Assembly: GCF_031458075.1 (NCBI RefSeq)
Contig: NZ_JAVDXT010000004.1
Location: 1 to 64,000 of the forward strand
Source: Rhodoferax_B ferrireducens_A
Lineage (GTDB): Bacteria > Pseudomonadota > Gammaproteobacteria > Burkholderiales > Burkholderiaceae_C
Direction of reading: 5' to 3'
DNA length: 64,000 nt
Positions 9,726-18,523 of this stretch are shown piece after piece (position 1 is the stretch's first letter; each line of letters begins with the position of its first letter). The notes under the pieces were generated by a model. The model searched no databases. It was not told the DNA's origin and saw nothing but the letters and a program-made list of their open reading frames with translations. The position numbers and the translations under genes are program-made.

Positions 9726-12020
9726 ATGACCGACAATCTGCGGGAAGCCGCACTTGACTACCACCGCTATCCGACACCGGGCAAGATCTCGGTAATGCCT
9801 ACCAAGGCCATGGTCACGCAGCGCGACCTGGGTCTGGCCTATTCACCCGGCGTGGCAGAGGCCTGCCTGGCCATCGTCGAAGACCCGCGCGAAGCGGGCA
9901 ATCTGACGGCGCGCAATAACCTGGTGGCGGTGATCACCAACGGCACGGCGGTATTGGGCCTGGGCAACATCGGCCCACTGGCCGGCAAGCCGGTAATGGA
10001 AGGCAAGGGCTGCCTGTTCAAGAAGTTCGCCGGTATTGACGTGTTCGACATAGAACTCGACGAGCTCGACCCCGACAAGCTGATCGACACCATCGCCCGC
10101 ATGGAGCCGACTTTCGGCGGTATTAACCTCGAGGACATCAAGGCGCCCGAGTGCTTCTACATAGAAACCAAGCTGCGCGAGCGCATGAAGATTCCGGTGT
10201 TCCACGACGACCAGCACGGTACGGCTATCGTGGCGGCGGCGGCGATCCTGAACGCCCTCAAGCATGTGGGTAAGGACATCGCCAAAGTCAAGCTGGTGGC
10301 ATCGGGTGCGGGTGCCGCGGCGCTGGCCTGCCTGGACCTGGCGGTGAGCCTGGGCGTGCGGCGCGAAAACGTCTATGTCAGCGATGCTAAGGGCGTGGTC
10401 TACATCGGCCGCACCGAAGGCATGGACCCGAACAAGGCCCGCTACGCGCAGAACACCAGCGCTCGGACGCTGGGCGACATCATCGAAGGTGCCGACATCT
10501 TTCTCGGCCTGTCGGCTGGCGGTGTGCTTAAGCCCGAGATGGTCAAGACCATGGCCCGGGACCCGATCATCCTGGCAATGGCCAACCCTTCTCCGGAAAT
10601 CATGCCCGAGGAGGCGTTGGCAGCGCGGCCCGATGCCGTCATCGGCACCGGCCGTTCGGACTACCCGAACCAGGTGAACAACGTGCTGTGTTTCCCGTTC
10701 ATCTTCCGCGGCGCGCTCGATGTAGGTGCGACAACCATCAACGAGGAGATGAAGCTGGCCGCTGTGCGCGCTATTGCCGAGCTGGCGCTGGTGGAGATTC
10801 CGGAGACCGTGGCCCAGGCCTATGGCACGGTCGGCCTGCGCTTCGGCCGCGACTACCTGATCCCCAAGCCTTTCGACCCGCGCCTGATCGAGGTGGTGGC
10901 ACCGGCGGTGGCCAAGGCGGCGATGGACAGCGGTGTGGCGCAGCGGCCGATTGCCGATCTGCTCGCTTACCGGCAGCAGCTGTCGCAGTTTGTCTACCAA
11001 TCGGGTAGCAGCATGCAGCCGGTGTTCGCCGCCGCCAAGCGCGCGCCAAAGCGCGTGGTTTATGCCGAAGGTGAAGACGAGCGCGTGCTGCGTGCCGCCC
11101 AGGTGGTGGTGGACGAAGGGCTGGCGCGGCCGCTGCTGCTCGGGCGCCCCGACGTCATCGCCCAGCGTATCGCCCAGTTTGGTCTGCGCATCGAGCTCGG
11201 CAAGGACTGCGAGGCCATTAATTTGCTCGACCCACATGTCTACGGCGATGCTGCCGACGACTACTACCAACTGAAGCGACGCGATGGCGTCTCGCCAGCG
11301 GTGGCGCGCGCCGAGATGCGCAGCCGCTGCACCCTGCTGGCCGCGATGCTGGTGCGCCAGGGGCGCGCCGACGCCATGCTTTGCGGTACTTTCGGCAGCT
11401 ACGGTGACCATCTGCGCCATGTACGCGACGTGATCGGCCTGCGCCCGGGCAGCCAGACCATGGCGGCGATGCAGATGTTGATGCTGCCTGGGCGCCAGCT
11501 GTTCATCTGCGACACCCATGTGAACCGCGATCCCGATGCCGAGCAGGTGGCCGAGATCGCCTTGCTGGCCGCAGAGGCGGTGTGCCGCTTCGGTGTGACG
11601 CCAAGTGTGGCGCTGCTCTCGCATTCCAGCTTCGGCGGCTCGGATGCTCCGTCCGCAGTGAAGATGCGCACCGCCCTGGGCCTGATCCGGGCGCGCGATC
11701 CGCAGCTAGCGGTGGAAGGCGAGATGCGCGGCGACGCCGCCTTGTCCAAGACCATACTCGACCACGAGTTCCCTGACTCGGGACTCAGCACCGAAGCCAA
11801 CGTGCTTGTGATGCCGAATGTCGACGCGGCCAATATCTCCTACAACCTGCTGCGCATCGCCGCCGGCAGCGGCATCACCGTGGGCGGCATCCTGCTGGGC
11901 GCGGCGCGGCCGGTGCACATCCTGACGCCGTCCTCGACGGTGCGGCGCATCGTCAACATGACGGCGTTGGCCGTGGTCGATGCGGCTCTGCAGCGCACGG
12001 CAACGCACGCGATCGATTGA
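9726..12020 (+). CDS. maeB: NADP-dependent malic enzyme with phosphotransacetylase-like domain
   Basis: This enzyme oxidatively decarboxylates malate to pyruvate and produces NADPH. The 764 residues split into a malic N-terminal domain, an NAD(P)-binding domain (SGAGAAAL at about 193-200) and a C-terminal phosphate acetyl/butyryltransferase-like domain (about 430-764). That domain is usually non-catalytic in MaeB and mediates acetyl-CoA regulation. Its place between the pyruvate dehydrogenase genes and dctA supports a malate to pyruvate to acetyl-CoA route. NADP preference is inferred from the MaeB-type fusion. lipA begins one base after its stop, implying translational coupling. Confidence 0.95.
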   Translation: MTDNLREAALDYHRYPTPGKISVMPTKAMVTQRDLGLAYSPGVAEACLAIVEDPREAGNLTARNNLVAVITNGTAVLGLGNIGPLAGKPVMEGKGCLFKKFAGIDVFDIELDELDPDKLIDTIARMEPTFGGINLEDIKAPECFYIETKLRERMKIPVFHDDQHGTAIVAAAAILNALKHVGKDIAKVKLVASGAGAAALACLDLAVSLGVRRENVYVSDAKGVVYIGRTEGMDPNKARYAQNTSARTLGDIIEGADIFLGLSAGGVLKPEMVKTMARDPIILAMANPSPEIMPEEALAARPDAVIGTGRSDYPNQVNNVLCFPFIFRGALDVGATTINEEMKLAAVRAIAELALVEIPETVAQAYGTVGLRFGRDYLIPKPFDPRLIEVVAPAVAKAAMDSGVAQRPIADLLAYRQQLSQFVYQSGSSMQPVFAAAKRAPKRVVYAEGEDERVLRAAQVVVDEGLARPLLLGRPDVIAQRIAQFGLRIELGKDCEAINLLDPHVYGDAADDYYQLKRRDGVSPAVARAEMRSRCTLLAAMLVRQGRADAMLCGTFGSYGDHLRHVRDVIGLRPGSQTMAAMQMLMLPGRQLFICDTHVNRDPDAEQVAEIALLAAEAVCRFGVTPSVALLSHSSFGGSDAPSAVKMRTALGLIRARDPQLAVEGEMRGDAALSKTILDHEFPDSGLSTEANVLVMPNVDAANISYNLLRIAAGSGITVGGILLGAARPVHILTPSSTVRRIVNMTALAVVDAALQRTATHAID

Positions 12021-12021
12021 T

Positions 12022-12969
12022 ATGGCAGCGAGTGAAGCTGTCATAACCGCGCCGCAGCGCGGTGAAGCCAAGACCGCGCGCATTCCGATCCGCGTGGAGG
12101 TGGCTGTGCCGTTGCCCAAGCCGGACTGGATCCGCGTGCGCCTGTCGCAGGCCGAGAACTTCCATACGGTCAAGCGCGTTCTGCGCGAGGCCAAGCTGCA
12201 CACCGTGTGCGAAGAGGCCTCGTGCCCGAACATCGGCGAGTGCTTTGGCAAGGGTACAGCCACCTTCATGGTGCTGGGCGCGCTGTGCACGCGCCGCTGC
12301 CCGTTCTGCGACGTGGCCCATGGCCGGCCCCAGCCACCCGACCCACTGGAGCCGCAGCACCTGGCCGACACCGTGGCCCGGCTCGGCCTGAACTATGTGG
12401 TGGTGACCAGCGTCGACCGCGACGATCTGCGCGATGGCGGGGCGGCGCATTTCGCCGAGTGTATCGGTGCCATACGCCGGCAGTCGCCCGCCACCCGCGT
12501 CGAGGTGCTGACGCCGGACTTTCGCGGCCGGGCCACGCTGGCGCTGGACATTCTGGCGGCCAGTCCGCCGGACGTGATGAACCACAACCTCGAAACCGTG
12601 CCGCGCCTGTACCGCCAGGCGCGGCCGGGTGCGGACTACGGCCACTCGCTGCGCCTGCTGCAGTCGTTCAAGCAGCGCTGCCCGTATGTGCCGACCAAGT
12701 CGGGCCTGATGCTGGGCCTGGGCGAAACCGACGAGGAAGTGCTGGAAGTCATGCATGACCTGCGCCTGCATGGCGTAGACATGCTGACGGTGGGCCAGTA
12801 CCTGCAGCCACGGCCCGGCAACCTTAGCGTGCAGCGTTACGTGGCGCCGGAGCAGTTCGATCGGCTCGCCGCACAGGCGCGCGCCATGGGTTTTGCACAC
12901 GCTGTCTGCGGGCCGCTGGTGCGATCAAGTTATCACGCCGACCGGCAGGCCCATGCGGCCGGCATCTGA
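12022..12969 (+). CDS. lipA: Lipoyl synthase
   Basis: LipA is a radical-SAM enzyme that inserts two sulfurs into protein-bound octanoyl groups, making the lipoyl cofactor needed by aceF and lpdA products. The auxiliary cluster ligands are Cys63, Cys68 and Cys74 (C-x4-C-x5-C). The radical-SAM cluster is Cys89, Cys93 and Cys96 (C-x3-C-x2-C). The late RSSY motif that completes the auxiliary cluster is present. Length (315) is normal. No lipB octanoyltransferase gene is in the window, so this looks like a lipA attached to its client enzyme complex and may be additional to a lipB-lipA pair elsewhere. Confidence 0.95.
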   Translation: MAASEAVITAPQRGEAKTARIPIRVEVAVPLPKPDWIRVRLSQAENFHTVKRVLREAKLHTVCEEASCPNIGECFGKGTATFMVLGALCTRRCPFCDVAHGRPQPPDPLEPQHLADTVARLGLNYVVVTSVDRDDLRDGGAAHFAECIGAIRRQSPATRVEVLTPDFRGRATLALDILAASPPDVMNHNLETVPRLYRQARPGADYGHSLRLLQSFKQRCPYVPTKSGLMLGLGETDEEVLEVMHDLRLHGVDMLTVGQYLQPRPGNLSVQRYVAPEQFDRLAAQARAMGFAHAVCGPLVRSSYHADRQAHAAGI

Positions 12970-12996
12970 ACCAGAAGATCAACTTAGGAGACATCC

Positions 12997-14340
12997 GTGG
13001 ACCATCAAAACGTATCCAAGCCTTTCTACAAGTCCCTGTACTTTCAAGTGATTACCGCCATCGTCGTGGGGGTGCTTCTCGGCCATTTCTACCCACAAAC
13101 GGGTGAAGCAATGAAGCCACTGGGCGACGGCTTCATCAAGCTGATCAAGATGATCATCGCGCCTATCATCTTCTGCACCGTGGTAGTCGGTATTGCCGGC
13201 ATGGAAGACATGAAGAAGGTCGGCAAGACCGGCGGCCTGGCTTTACTGTATTTCGAAATTGTCAGCAGCGTTGCACTCGTCGTCGGTCTGGTGATCATCA
13301 ACTTGGTGAAACCGGGGGTGGGCATGAACATCGACCCGAGTACGCTCGATGCCAAGTCCATCGCCGCTTACACAGGGCCTGGAAAGATGGCTTCGACCAC
13401 CGACTTCCTACTCAACGTTATCCCCAGCACGGTGGTCGACGCCTTCGCCAAGGGTGAGATCTTGCAGGTGCTGCTGTTTGCTGTGATGTTCGGATTTGCG
13501 TTGCACAAGTTCGGTGGCCGTGGCACCCTGGTGTTCGACTTCATAGAGAAGTTTTCGCATGTGCTGTTCTCCATCGTCGGTTACATCATGAAGGTGGCGC
13601 CCATCGGAGCCTTCGGAGCGATGGCTTTCACTATCGGGAAATACGGCGTTGGCTCGTTGCTACAACTCGGCCAGCTCATGGCAACGTTCTACATCACCTG
13701 CTTACTGTTCATCTTTATCGTGCTCGGCGGCATCGCCAAAGCCCATGGCTTCAGCATCTGGAAGTTCATCAAGTACATCAAAGAAGAACTGCTGATTGTG
13801 CTTGGCACATCGTCGAGCGAGGCAGCGCTGCCGCGCATGATGGTCAAGATGGAGAACCTTGGCGCCAAGAAGTCGGTGGTCGGCCTAGTGATTCCCACGG
13901 GTTACTCGTTCAATCTGGACGGCACCTCAATTTACCTGACCATGGCGGCCGTCTTCATTGCCCAGGCCACCAATACGCCTCTGGACATCACGCACCAGAT
14001 CACACTGCTATTGGTACTGCTGCTGACGTCAAAGGGCGCGGCAGGGGTCACCGGCAGTGGCTTCATCGTGCTCGCGGCGACGTTGTCGGCTGTTGGCCAT
14101 GTGCCGGTGGCCGGCCTGGCCTTGATCCTGGGAATCGACCGATTCATGTCGGAGGCCCGTGCGCTGACCAATCTGATTGGTAACGGTGTGGCCACGCTGG
14201 TGGTCGCTAAGTGGACCGGTGACCTTGACACCGAGCGCATGCGTCGGCATCTTGACCAGGGCGCGAGCGCCGAGGCCGACGAGCCGGAGGAGGTGCTCGA
14301 TGTGGTGGAAACCCACATGTCTGCAGGGCCGGTGCGCTGA
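12997..14340 (+). CDS. dctA: C4-dicarboxylate:H+/Na+ symporter
   Basis: DctA imports succinate, fumarate and malate across the inner membrane. The 447-residue protein has the glutamate/dicarboxylate symporter fold with eight transmembrane helices and re-entrant loops. The GTSSSEAALPRMM segment in the middle and the YSFNLDGTSIY motif are characteristic of the family. The GTG start at 12997 has AGGAG at 12986-12990. It is 27 bases from lipA, so no separate promoter is obvious; I looked for a sigma-54 GG-N10-GC element just upstream and found none. DctB/DctD encoded at 21030-24213 would be its expected regulators. Confidence 0.95.
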   Translation: MDHQNVSKPFYKSLYFQVITAIVVGVLLGHFYPQTGEAMKPLGDGFIKLIKMIIAPIIFCTVVVGIAGMEDMKKVGKTGGLALLYFEIVSSVALVVGLVIINLVKPGVGMNIDPSTLDAKSIAAYTGPGKMASTTDFLLNVIPSTVVDAFAKGEILQVLLFAVMFGFALHKFGGRGTLVFDFIEKFSHVLFSIVGYIMKVAPIGAFGAMAFTIGKYGVGSLLQLGQLMATFYITCLLFIFIVLGGIAKAHGFSIWKFIKYIKEELLIVLGTSSSEAALPRMMVKMENLGAKKSVVGLVIPTGYSFNLDGTSIYLTMAAVFIAQATNTPLDITHQITLLLVLLLTSKGAAGVTGSGFIVLAATLSAVGHVPVAGLALILGIDRFMSEARALTNLIGNGVATLVVAKWTGDLDTERMRRHLDQGASAEADEPEEVLDVVETHMSAGPVR

Positions 14341-14355
14341 CGCGTTGCCGCCATT

Positions 14356-15702
14356 GTGATGCGCACCATGAGCAACCTTATGCCGAGACACCGCATCGTC
14401 ATCGTTGGTGGCGGTGCCGGTGGGTTAGAGCTGGCCACCCGGCTCGGCGACTCGCTGGGTAAGCGCGGCCACGCCGAAATTACCCTGGTCGACAAGAATC
14501 GCACCCACGTTTGGAAGCCCAAGCTGCACGAAATCGCTTCGGGCAGCATGGATATGAGCGCCCACGAGGTGGACTACCTGGCCCAGGCGCATTGGCACCA
14601 CTTCCGCTTTCGCGTGGGCGAGATGACGGGGCTGGACCGTGCGCGGCGCGAGGTGCGGGTAGCGGCCTACCACGACAGCGAAGGCCGCGAAGTGACGCCC
14701 GACCGCAGTTTCGGCTACGACACGCTGGTGCTGGCGCTGGGTAGCCACAGCAACGACTTCGGCACACCGGGCGTGAGCGAGCATGCGCTGAAGCTGGAAT
14801 CCAAGGCCGACGCACGGCGCTTCAACGAGCGCATGGTCAATGCCTGCATCCGCGCCCATGCCCAGGCTGAGCCGTTGCGGCCGGAGCAGCTGCACGTGGC
14901 GATCATCGGCGCCGGTGCCACTGGCGTCGAGCTGGCGGCGGAACTGCACCGCACCACGCGCGAGGTAGTGGCCTACGGGCTGGACCGGGTCGATGCAGAG
15001 AAGGACATCCAGGTCTGCCTGATTGAGGCCGCGGACCGCGTGCTGCCGGCACTGCCGCCGCGCATGTCGCAGGCCACCGAGGTGCTGCTGCGCAAGCTCG
15101 GGGTGGTCGTGCATACGGCCGCCAGGGTTGCCGAGGTGCAGTCCGGCGGCGTGCGGCTAGCGGATGGCCGCGTGCTGCCGGCCGAGTTGGTGGTGTGGGC
15201 TGCAGGAGTCAAGGCGGCAGATTTCCTGAAGGAAATTGCTGGGCTCGAAAGTAACCGCAGCAACCAGCTCGTTGTGCAGCCGACCCTGCAGGCCACGCGC
15301 GACGAGAACGTATTTGTGATCGGTGACTGCGCGGCCTGTGCCTGGCCCGAGGCCAACGGCGGCAAGGGCGGCTTCGTACCACCGCGGGCCCAGGCTGCCC
15401 ACCAGCAGGCATCGCATGTTGCGGCGCAGATCCAGCGACGCATGGCCGGCAAGCCACTTAAGCCCTACCGCTATCGAGACTTCGGCTCCCTGGTGTCGCT
15501 CGGCGAGTTCAGCACCGTGGGCAACATGATGGGAGGCCTGATCGGCGGCAGTCTGATGATTGAAGGCGCTTTCGCCCGGCTGATGTATGTGTCGCTGTAC
15601 AAGATGCACGAGCTGGCCTTGCACGGCTTCTTCAAGGTGGCGCTGGACACGCTGGCACGCTTGATCACGCGTCGCACCGAGCCCCACGTCAAGCTGCACT
15701 GA
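14356..15702 (+). CDS. ndh: Type II NADH:quinone dehydrogenase (FAD-dependent)
   Basis: NDH-2 passes electrons from NADH to quinone without pumping protons. The 448-residue protein has an FAD-binding IVGGGAGG near residue 15, an NADH-binding IIGAGATG near residue 182 and the C-terminal membrane-anchoring region usual for NDH-2 (about 390-448). GTG at 14356 is used here; ATGs at 14359 and 14368 and a later one are alternatives. It lies 15 bases after dctA. With the cydAB oxidase downstream it forms a low-efficiency NADH to oxygen chain, which could dispose of NADH from pyruvate dehydrogenase. Confidence 0.88.
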   Translation: MMRTMSNLMPRHRIVIVGGGAGGLELATRLGDSLGKRGHAEITLVDKNRTHVWKPKLHEIASGSMDMSAHEVDYLAQAHWHHFRFRVGEMTGLDRARREVRVAAYHDSEGREVTPDRSFGYDTLVLALGSHSNDFGTPGVSEHALKLESKADARRFNERMVNACIRAHAQAEPLRPEQLHVAIIGAGATGVELAAELHRTTREVVAYGLDRVDAEKDIQVCLIEAADRVLPALPPRMSQATEVLLRKLGVVVHTAARVAEVQSGGVRLADGRVLPAELVVWAAGVKAADFLKEIAGLESNRSNQLVVQPTLQATRDENVFVIGDCAACAWPEANGGKGGFVPPRAQAAHQQASHVAAQIQRRMAGKPLKPYRYRDFGSLVSLGEFSTVGNMMGGLIGGSLMIEGAFARLMYVSLYKMHELALHGFFKVALDTLARLITRRTEPHVKLH

Positions 15703-15756
15703 GACCCAGGGTCTTTCCCATTTCCAGTTCTTTCGCACGTCAACAAGGAGACATTC

Positions 15757-16938
15757 ATGAACGACATCGTCATCGTGGCCGCACAACGCACGGCCGTGGG
15801 CAAATTCGGCGGCTCGCTCGCCAAGACGGCGGCGCCCGACCTGGGCGCCCATGTGGTCAAAGGCCTGCTGGCCAAGGCCGGCGTGCCGGCCGACGCCATC
15901 TCGGAAGTCATCATGGGCCAGGTTCTCACCGCCGGTGCCGGCCAGAACCCGGCGCGCCAGACGGTGATCAAGGCCGGCCTACCGCAGACCGTGCCCGGCC
16001 TGACGATCAACAAGGTCTGCGGCTCGGGCCTGAAGGCGGTGATGCTGGCGGCGCAGGCGGTGAAATGCGGCGATGCCGAGATTGTGGTGGCCGGCGGCCA
16101 GGAGAACATGAGCGCCTCGCCCCACGTGCTGATGGGCAGCCGCGACGGCCAGCGCATGGGCGACTGGAAGATGATCGACTCCATGATTGTCGACGGTCTG
16201 TGGGACGTCTACAACCAGTACCACATGGGCACCACGGCCGAGAACGTGGCCAAGAAATACGGCATTACGCGCGAGATGCAGGACGCGTTAGCCCTGGCTT
16301 CGCAGCAAAAAGCCGTCGCGGCCCAGGAGGCAGGCCGCTTCAACGACGAGATCCTGCCGTTCAGCATCGCCCAGAAGAAGGGCGACCCCATCGTCTTTGG
16401 TGCCGACGAGTTCGTCAATCGAAAGACCAGTGCCGACGCGCTGGCCGGCCTGCGCCCGGCGTTCGACAAGACCGGCTCGGTGACGGCCGGCAATGCCTCG
16501 GGCCTGAACGACGGCGCGGCGGCGGTGCTGGTGATGTCGGCGCAGCGTGCCGCTGCGCTCGGCCTGCCGCCACTGGCGGTGATACGCGCCTATGCGAGTG
16601 CCGGGCTGGACCCGACCATCATGGGCATGGGGCCGGTACCGGCCTCGCAGCTGTGCCTGCAGAAGGCTGGCTGGAAGGCGCAGGACCTGGACCTGATGGA
16701 GATCAACGAAGCCTTCGCGGCCCAGGCATGCGCGGTGAACCAGGAAATGGGCTGGGACACCAGCAAGATCAACGTCAACGGCGGCGCCATCGCCATTGGC
16801 CACCCCATCGGCGCCTCCGGCTGCCGCATCCTGGTGACCCTGCTGCACGAGATGCGTCGCCGAGGTGCGAACAAGGGCCTGGCCTCGTTGTGCATAGGCG
16901 GCGGTATGGGCGTGGCCCTCGCGGTCGAACGCGCTTGA
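15757..16938 (+). CDS. phaA: Acetyl-CoA acetyltransferase (beta-ketothiolase)
   Basis: The enzyme condenses two acetyl-CoA to acetoacetyl-CoA, the first step of polyhydroxybutyrate synthesis. The 393-residue thiolase shows acyl-enzyme Cys88 (NKVCGSG), His349 in GHPIGASG and base Cys379 in CIGGGMG. The ATG at 15757 has AAGGAG a few bases upstream. phaB follows 35 bases later, so the pair is a PHB-precursor module. No phaC polymerase is in the window. The same enzyme could run in the degradative (AtoB) direction, but the phaB partner favours synthesis. Confidence 0.95.
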   Translation: MNDIVIVAAQRTAVGKFGGSLAKTAAPDLGAHVVKGLLAKAGVPADAISEVIMGQVLTAGAGQNPARQTVIKAGLPQTVPGLTINKVCGSGLKAVMLAAQAVKCGDAEIVVAGGQENMSASPHVLMGSRDGQRMGDWKMIDSMIVDGLWDVYNQYHMGTTAENVAKKYGITREMQDALALASQQKAVAAQEAGRFNDEILPFSIAQKKGDPIVFGADEFVNRKTSADALAGLRPAFDKTGSVTAGNASGLNDGAAAVLVMSAQRAAALGLPPLAVIRAYASAGLDPTIMGMGPVPASQLCLQKAGWKAQDLDLMEINEAFAAQACAVNQEMGWDTSKINVNGGAIAIGHPIGASGCRILVTLLHEMRRRGANKGLASLCIGGGMGVALAVERA

Positions 16939-16973
16939 ATTTCGATTTTCTACAACCAACAAGGAGCAACGAT

Positions 16974-17720
16974 ATGAACCAAAAACGAGTGGTACTGGTA
17001 ACCGGCGGCATGGGCGGTCTGGGTGAGACGATTTCCACCAAGATGGTGGACGCGGGCTACAAGCTGGCCGTGACCTATTCCCCGGGAAACAAGACGCATG
17101 GCGAGTGGGTGGCGCAGATGAAGGAACGCGGCTACGACATCCTGGCTGTGCCCTGCGACGTGGCCGATTACGACTCTTGCACGGCAGCTGTGGCCCAGGT
17201 GCAGGCCAAGCTCGGCCCGGTGGACGTGCTGGTCAACAACGCCGGCATCACCCGCGACATGACCTTCAAGAAGATGGACAAGGTCAACTGGGATGCGGTG
17301 ATGCGTACCAACCTCGACAGCCTGTTCAATATGAGCAAGCAGGTCGCCGACGGCATGGTCGAGCGCGGCTGGGGCCGGGTCATCAATGTCTCGTCGGTCA
17401 ATGGCAGCAAGGGGGCGTTCGGCCAGACCAACTACTCGGCGGCCAAGGCTGGCGTGCATGGTTTCACCAAGGCGCTGGCGCTGGAGGTGGCGAAGAAGGG
17501 TGTGACCGTCAACACCATCTCGCCGGGCTATATCGGCACCAAGATGGTCACGGCGATTCCGCGCGAAGTGCTGGACAGCAAGATCCTGCCGCATATCCCG
17601 GTAGGCCGACTCGGCAAGCCCGAGGAAGTGGCCGGCTTGATCATCTATCTGGCTTCAGAAGAGGCAGCGTTCGTGACTGGCGCGAATATCGCCATCAACG
17701 GCGGCCAGCACATGCAATAA
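16974..17720 (+). CDS. phaB: Acetoacetyl-CoA reductase (NADPH)
   Basis: PhaB reduces acetoacetyl-CoA to (R)-3-hydroxybutyryl-CoA. The 248-residue short-chain dehydrogenase has the coenzyme loop TGGMGGLG (residues 10-17), NNAG at 88-91, catalytic Ser140/141, Tyr154 and Lys158 (Y-x3-K). The start is fixed by AAGGAG at 16961-16966 before the ATG at 16974. NADPH use is characteristic of PhaB, and the malic enzyme in the same gene run would supply NADPH. It is separated by 50 bases from the phasin-like gene. Confidence 0.95.
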   Translation: MNQKRVVLVTGGMGGLGETISTKMVDAGYKLAVTYSPGNKTHGEWVAQMKERGYDILAVPCDVADYDSCTAAVAQVQAKLGPVDVLVNNAGITRDMTFKKMDKVNWDAVMRTNLDSLFNMSKQVADGMVERGWGRVINVSSVNGSKGAFGQTNYSAAKAGVHGFTKALALEVAKKGVTVNTISPGYIGTKMVTAIPREVLDSKILPHIPVGRLGKPEEVAGLIIYLASEEAAFVTGANIAINGGQHMQ

Positions 17721-17770
17721 CAAAACGATTTGCACGGCACCGGGGTGCTGCAAGTCCTAAAGGAGACGAG

Positions 17771-18475
17771 ATGATCAAACACGGCATCGATCAGGACGCG
17801 CTGATCGGCACACTTTCCGCCGCCACGGCGCAGCAGGGCGAGGCGGTCCGCAAGGCCGTCAGTGAAGCGACTCTCAAGGCCCTGCAGGGCCGCGAGCTGA
17901 CACTGACGCATATCAAGCAGGTGCTCAATACCGTAGCCCAGGCGGCATCCACCGGCGTCGCCGGCAATCCGCTCGGCGTGGTCGAACTGGAAGCCCTGCT
18001 CGGCAAGGCCGTTGCCGGCATGGATGGCGCGCTGGAACAGGCTGTGCAGGCAAACCGTCGGGCGCTGCAGCAGATGCTGGACCAGGGCGCGAGCCTGCAG
18101 GAGCAGCAGCTGAAGAAGGCGCTGGCCGACACCGAGAAGATGGAAGACGCGCTGTTCGCCTCGCTGCGCAAGGCCGCGGAATCTGCGGGGGCGCCGCTCG
18201 AAGGCCCGTGGAACGCGGTGCAGAAGTCCATGCAGAGCCAGGGTAGTGCCACGGGGACGCAAGCCTCGGCGGCGGTCGAGCAGCTGATGGAGAGCGCGCG
18301 CCAGAACCTGCGCGACGGCCGGGCCCTGGGGCTGCGTGCGTCGCAGGCCATGCTCGACAGCTACGCGACCCTGGTCAGCGGCGTGCTCATCGGCATGTCG
18401 GAGGCGCTGCAGCGCGGGAGCGGCAAAGCCGCGGCCCAGCCTAAGCCCGAGCCGGCCCGTCCACGCAAGAAGTAG
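17771..18475 (+). CDS. Phasin-like helical protein of unknown function
   Basis: The 234-residue protein is rich in Ala, Gln, Leu and Glu and predicted almost wholly helical. A charged tail rich in Pro, Arg and Lys ends in RPRKK. There are no catalytic motifs and no signal peptide. Such amphipathic helical proteins with a basic Ala/Lys/Pro tail next to phaA-phaB are often phasins or granule-associated proteins that coat PHB granules. The sequence does not obviously match the classical PhaP signature, so the role is inference from context. Start ATG at 17771 has AGGAG at 17761-17765. Confidence 0.7.
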   Translation: MIKHGIDQDALIGTLSAATAQQGEAVRKAVSEATLKALQGRELTLTHIKQVLNTVAQAASTGVAGNPLGVVELEALLGKAVAGMDGALEQAVQANRRALQQMLDQGASLQEQQLKKALADTEKMEDALFASLRKAAESAGAPLEGPWNAVQKSMQSQGSATGTQASAAVEQLMESARQNLRDGRALGLRASQAMLDSYATLVSGVLIGMSEALQRGSGKAAAQPKPEPARPRKK

Positions 18476-18523
18476 GCGACGGGGTTTCGAGACGCGCTTA
18501 GTACACCACCAGAGAGCAATTCG

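Noticed and set aside
12850..12996. Sigma-54 promoter for dctA (TTGCA at about 12893)
   Set aside because: The required GG twelve bases upstream of GC is missing (the bases are GC), and the site lies inside lipA.
18476..18523. FNR/ANR box upstream of cydA
   Set aside because: No TTGAT-N4-ATCAA-like dyad is present in the 48-base gap.
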